A stretch of 64,000 nucleotides of DNA. Source: Blastobasis lacticolella. Taxonomy: Eukaryota; Arthropoda; Insecta; Lepidoptera; Blastobasidae. The stretch spans positions 15,083,428 through 15,147,427 of the forward strand of contig LR990049.1 in the NCBI GenBank assembly GCA_905147135.1. The letters are read 5' to 3'. Shown here piece after piece: positions 60,901-64,000 of this stretch (position 1 is its first letter; each line of letters opens with the position of its first letter). The notes beneath the pieces were generated by a model, which saw nothing but the letters and a program-made list of their open reading frames with translations, made no database searches and was not told the origin of the DNA. The position numbers and the translations under genes were made by a program.

Positions 60901-63900
60901 GTTCTGCTGGAAGAAATTTCTTAATAGACATAAGTGGGTCTGTTGTGTCTTCTATACTTGTCATTTATATTTTCTGTATCTTGGGTACGATAAATAGTAA
61001 AATAAAATAAAAAGTAAATACCTATCTTTAGGTACATAATATATCCTACATTAAGGTAGAAATTAAATTTACATTGTCACTTGTACAGTACATTCTATAG
61101 ATTAATGTATAAAGTTTTTATTTGAGATATTTAAATAACATTTAATACAAATTAAATAAGTAAGCATGAATAAGTTATGCCCAGTTCTCTAAACTACGCG
61201 TAGCGAATATTCGAAGAATTTAATTTGTCCATGTCATAGGTAAAGGAACTCGTGCATACAAATTTCAACCTATTTTGAGAGTATATAGATATTGGAATGT
61301 GCTGCAATTTTATTGTTTACAATATAATGTTCGCATGTTGATTATAATCTCGGCGATAATGTCCCGGTTGTACTCTCGCATGCGAGGGCCCAGGGTCCGC
61401 CTTGACAATGGTCCAGGATATGGCAGATATGTTTGCATGTTGATACTAACTACAATAGACCAATATAAAATGCTTTAGCCATGCATGCACTTCTTAGCTA
61501 ACAAGTATGTGATCCTGATCACTTTAATTAATTGCTTTACGACACAACATCTACGTGAAGATTTTTATTCAAATAGTAGTTAGATATCTATAAAAAGTAG
61601 CATGCAGTCACGTTGAAGAGAAACACCTAATTAAAAAGATTTGTGGTCGGTGCCCGAACTAAGCCTAAATTCAATTTTTACATCGATCTTACAATATCGT
61701 GCCTACTTTTTCGGAGCCTACAGTATATCTGAACTGAAATACTTCGACCTGCATTAAATTTTTATTTAGGTATATTTTATTAAACTAAACTTGGAATATG
61801 AAGTTAAGAAGAATATGGAATATAAATTCGTAATTACGAATATACGAATCGCACACGTAAACATAATCGCAATTACGTTGTCAAAAGACAGTGGTACGTA
61901 GCCCGATAGTGATTGGCTGTCTATTTCTCACACAAACTTATTGACCGTGCATTTCAATTGGCAAAAGCGGACTGTGACGTCATACCCGCTATCATCTTCT
62001 GTCTATTATGAATACCATTCATATTTGCATGTAGTACAGAAAGTTTTCAACAATTCTATTGCTTCTCTATTCCTTATGTAAAAATCCTTTATAGGAACGC
62101 TCAGTTGTTTACAGACGGATGTAACTGCGATTTAACGTTCGAAGTTACTCGTACCCTAACTTTAGTCTTAAGTACTTACCTGGGTCAATTTCTTCAGCGT
62201 AAGCGTAATCATTCCAGTTGTAGGTCAATAAAACTATCTCTGTTATTAGCCATTTTATAAAATTACTTGCTATTCTGAAAGGCTGTAAAGTTAGTTTTTC
62301 ATGTTTAACTACATTTATAAAACATACAATTAATAGACAGTGTATTTGCGCTGCATACGGTTCCATACTAAATAACGGTTTCGTCCACAAGCACGAGCTA
62401 TCGAAATTACGCTCATGTGAAGTCAGCTATGACGTAGGCTTATCGATATCTAACGTATTAGCAAATTTTGAAGGTGACTAATTTAATTTCAAATATTTCA
62501 AATGTGATGTTCCATTGTAATGGGACTACACCAATTAGATACTACTTACCGTGGTCAATGACCAAGCGGAACTTCCTTTTAACATAGATACAGGGCATAA
62601 AGCTTGGTAGTTGAAAACTTCAACCATATCAAATACTGACGCATTTAGTAAATATTGCAAGACAAGTTGATTCTCTTTGCTAACTGCCCCGAAGAATTTC
62701 CCGACATCTTCAGTTACATCATCTGAATCGTTGTGGCGAATTGAGAGTATCACGTATCCAGAGCTGTCTATCAAAAAACAGTCGTAACCATCACCACATT
62801 GCAGTTCCTGTAAAAAAAATATATGAACATCATAATCCTTCATAAAATTTTACAAGGCTTCAATTTTAAAAGATCCCTCAAGGTCATTGAGGTAAAGTAA
62901 GTAAGTCTTGCAATTTGAAAATACGAAACTTACCTCATGTTTATTCTTGGCTAGTATATCATCAAAGTAGTTATGAAACTTTGAATGGGAGAATTGGAAC
63001 CCAACGACCGACGCTGGGGTCGTGATTTTGTCGTCGGCGTACAATATTGCATAACTAGCCGATATTGTTATATCACCGTCTTCATTCAAAATAGACCTTT
63101 TACTTTTATCTGTGACTGTTAAGTCTGGAAGATTAGTTGCAATCACTAAACTAGTATTGTCTATCATTGCTTGTAACACAGCAGCTTTGTACCAAGTTTC
63201 TTCTATAGATTTACTGTATTTATCACCAAAAACGCTGTAATAAAAGACATATTTAAAATGAATCAGCATTTTTAACGTATTTAGTTCATCACAATTTACT
63301 ACAAATATTCAAATACATAGTTGTCACGATTTGTCTGAAGACACCACCATGATTTCCAGTCATCATGGTGGTGAACGTGCTCAGCTCACAACTGTAACAT
63401 GTTTAAGAAGTTCAATTCACCTTCCTTCATAATCCTTATGTCGGTCACCATTGTCGTTGACTTTTTCATTTTTGTCATCTTCCAAAATATAGTCCCACCG
63501 AGTCAACCCGCTGGACGTGGCTATGAACCTAACGCTGACACCTAATTTTATCGCTTCACTTTCCATCTTATAATCCTTTCTGTGTTTGAAAAATTCATTT
63601 GTTAACTTTGCATCGAATACCACCTGCTTTACTAAGTCATCGATGCAATAGTAAGACTCGGTGTCTAATAGTTGTCTCGTTCCGTTGCCGCAATGAACTG
63701 CAATAAATTAACAATTAGTAGGTGTTATATGCAAAGTTTATTTTCTTTTGAATATGAATACTTTTGAGTGTAATAAATCTGTATCTCTATAATTATCTAG
63801 GTTCAACGTAAAGTCTATTTTTTAATATATCAACTTACTCGTTGCATTAAACTTCTCTGCTTCGTCAGAGTACTGGTCTTTAGTGATATCAAGGTTGTTC

Positions 63901-63975
63901 CGAGACATATTAACCAAGAATCCCCATATTTCTTGCTCCGCGTGTAGCGTTTCGTGACCCTCCAGATAGTGGTAT
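57913..63975 (-). CDS. Gene B: second calcium channel alpha-2/delta paralogue, C-terminal part (5' end outside window)
   Basis: Exons seen, 5' to 3': 63975-63839, 63697-63421, 63234-62934, 62807-62550, 62282-62180, 60685-60512, 59741-59500, 58011-57913. Splice phases agree throughout and give about 530 residues to the stop. The first visible exon starts in phase 2, so the gene continues beyond the window; its signal peptide, VWA and Cache parts are not seen. Matches to gene A: VSVRFIATSSGLTRWDY ([16 protein letters not shown]), ETWYKAAVLQ ([11 protein letters not shown]), ASVVGFQFSH ([11 protein letters not shown]), YDCFLIDSSGYVI ([14 protein letters not shown]), LLVVVQ, and the final exon EANITQCGLG ([11 protein letters not shown]), which is 33 codons long in both. 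The end ANWLVLATAMVAAAAMLS is hydrophobic, as in a GPI-attachment signal. Much more diverged than alleles or recent copies. Confidence 0.9.
58339..58364. other. Short perfect hairpin in gene B last intron
   Basis: Arms CGTTCGTTAGC (58339-58349) and GCTAACGAACG (58354-58364) with a 4-base spacer. Confidence 0.6.
58690..58910 (+). repeat. Repeat family C, copy 5 (old)
   Basis: Diverged relative of family C: GTGCAGCAGCGCTTTGTATT, AAACATGGAGATTATGCC and a weak TGGAGGAGGCTCAAGACC end. Lies in the last intron of gene B. Confidence 0.55.
59240..59273. other. Perfect 15-bp hairpin with G4 spacer
   Basis: Arms GTTAGCAGGATAGGG (59240-59254) and CCCTATCCTGCTAAC (59259-59273) separated by GGGG. In the last intron of gene B. 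Confidence 0.75.
59340..59470 (+). mobile_element. LINE 3' end (family D) in gene B last intron
   Basis: GGGCAACGCATTGGGTATCG, then GTCCATAGGCAGCGGTGACC and CATCAGGTCCGC. Same order as at 4410-4490. Confidence 0.65.
60905..61010 (+). repeat. Dispersed repeat (family H), copy 2
   Basis: GGTCTGTTGTGTCTTCTATA, TTTCTGTATCTTGGGTACGA and an AATAAAATAAAA tail, as at 48430-48575. In gene B intron before the exon at 60512-60685. Confidence 0.6.
61341..61435 (-). repeat. SINE family A, 3' fragment (copy 6)
   Basis: ATGTCCCGGTTGTACTCTCG, GGGTCCGCCTTGACAATGGT and CCAGGATATGGCAGAT, the 3' third of the element in reverse. Confidence 0.75.
63342..63373. other. Perfect 12-bp hairpin beside a gene B splice site
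   Basis: Arms CACCACCATGAT (63342-63353) and ATCATGGTGGTG (63362-63373), 8-base spacer, about 48 bases downstream (on the minus strand) of the donor of the exon ending at 63421. Confidence 0.65.
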
Positions 63976-64000
63976 CTACAATAAACCCTGGAAACGTATT

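Noticed and set aside
1..64000. CRISPR array, operon or bacterial insertion
   Set aside because: No regularly spaced direct repeats, and the genes have spliceosomal introns; the DNA is animal nuclear throughout.

Overview
This window looks like nuclear DNA of a butterfly or moth (Lepidoptera). It is AT-rich and intron-rich, and carries many short retroposons (tRNA-derived SINEs, an unnamed SINE-like family, LINE 3' ends, a Helitron-like element) of kinds common in Lepidoptera. Its three recognisable genes are animal genes. All gene models were built by eye from splice sites, reading phase and remembered family motifs; none has transcript support.

Positions 1-38,000 hold no protein-coding gene I can support. 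They contain dispersed repeats: six copies of a tRNA-derived SINE (family A) across the window, four of a second tRNA-derived SINE (B), five of a third family (C), LINE 3' fragments, a TA-flanked MITE, a foldback family, and a 758-bp deleted hAT transposon (19184-19941) with inverted ends and a perfect 8-bp target duplication. Between about 11.5 and 18.7 kb a series of GC-rich patches without credible ORFs alternates with AT-rich DNA; this may be regulatory DNA of a gene outside the window.

At 38445-39754 (+) lies a two-exon gene for a mitochondrial class-I peptide chain release factor (MTRF1L / mRF1 type, 402 aa). A duplicated 45-bp block carrying ETS sites lies about 240-350 bp upstream of its start codon. 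It converges on the next gene.

From 57012 down to 40907 (-) lies gene A, a complete 24-exon gene for a voltage-gated calcium channel alpha-2/delta subunit (about 1,217 aa): signal peptide, VWA_N region, VWA domain with a full MIDAS motif, Cache region, C-terminal region and hydrophobic GPI-type tail. Two in-frame optional exons lie between exons 10 and 11, and the last intron appears to use a GC donor. Directly upstream, in tandem on the same strand, gene B (57913-63975 and beyond the window edge) is a second, diverged alpha-2/delta paralogue, of which the C-terminal 530 or so residues are visible. The two share the family layout but have rearranged exon boundaries. Products of this family join the pore-forming Cav alpha-1 subunit, promote its surface delivery and act at synapses; the release factor is unrelated to them in function.
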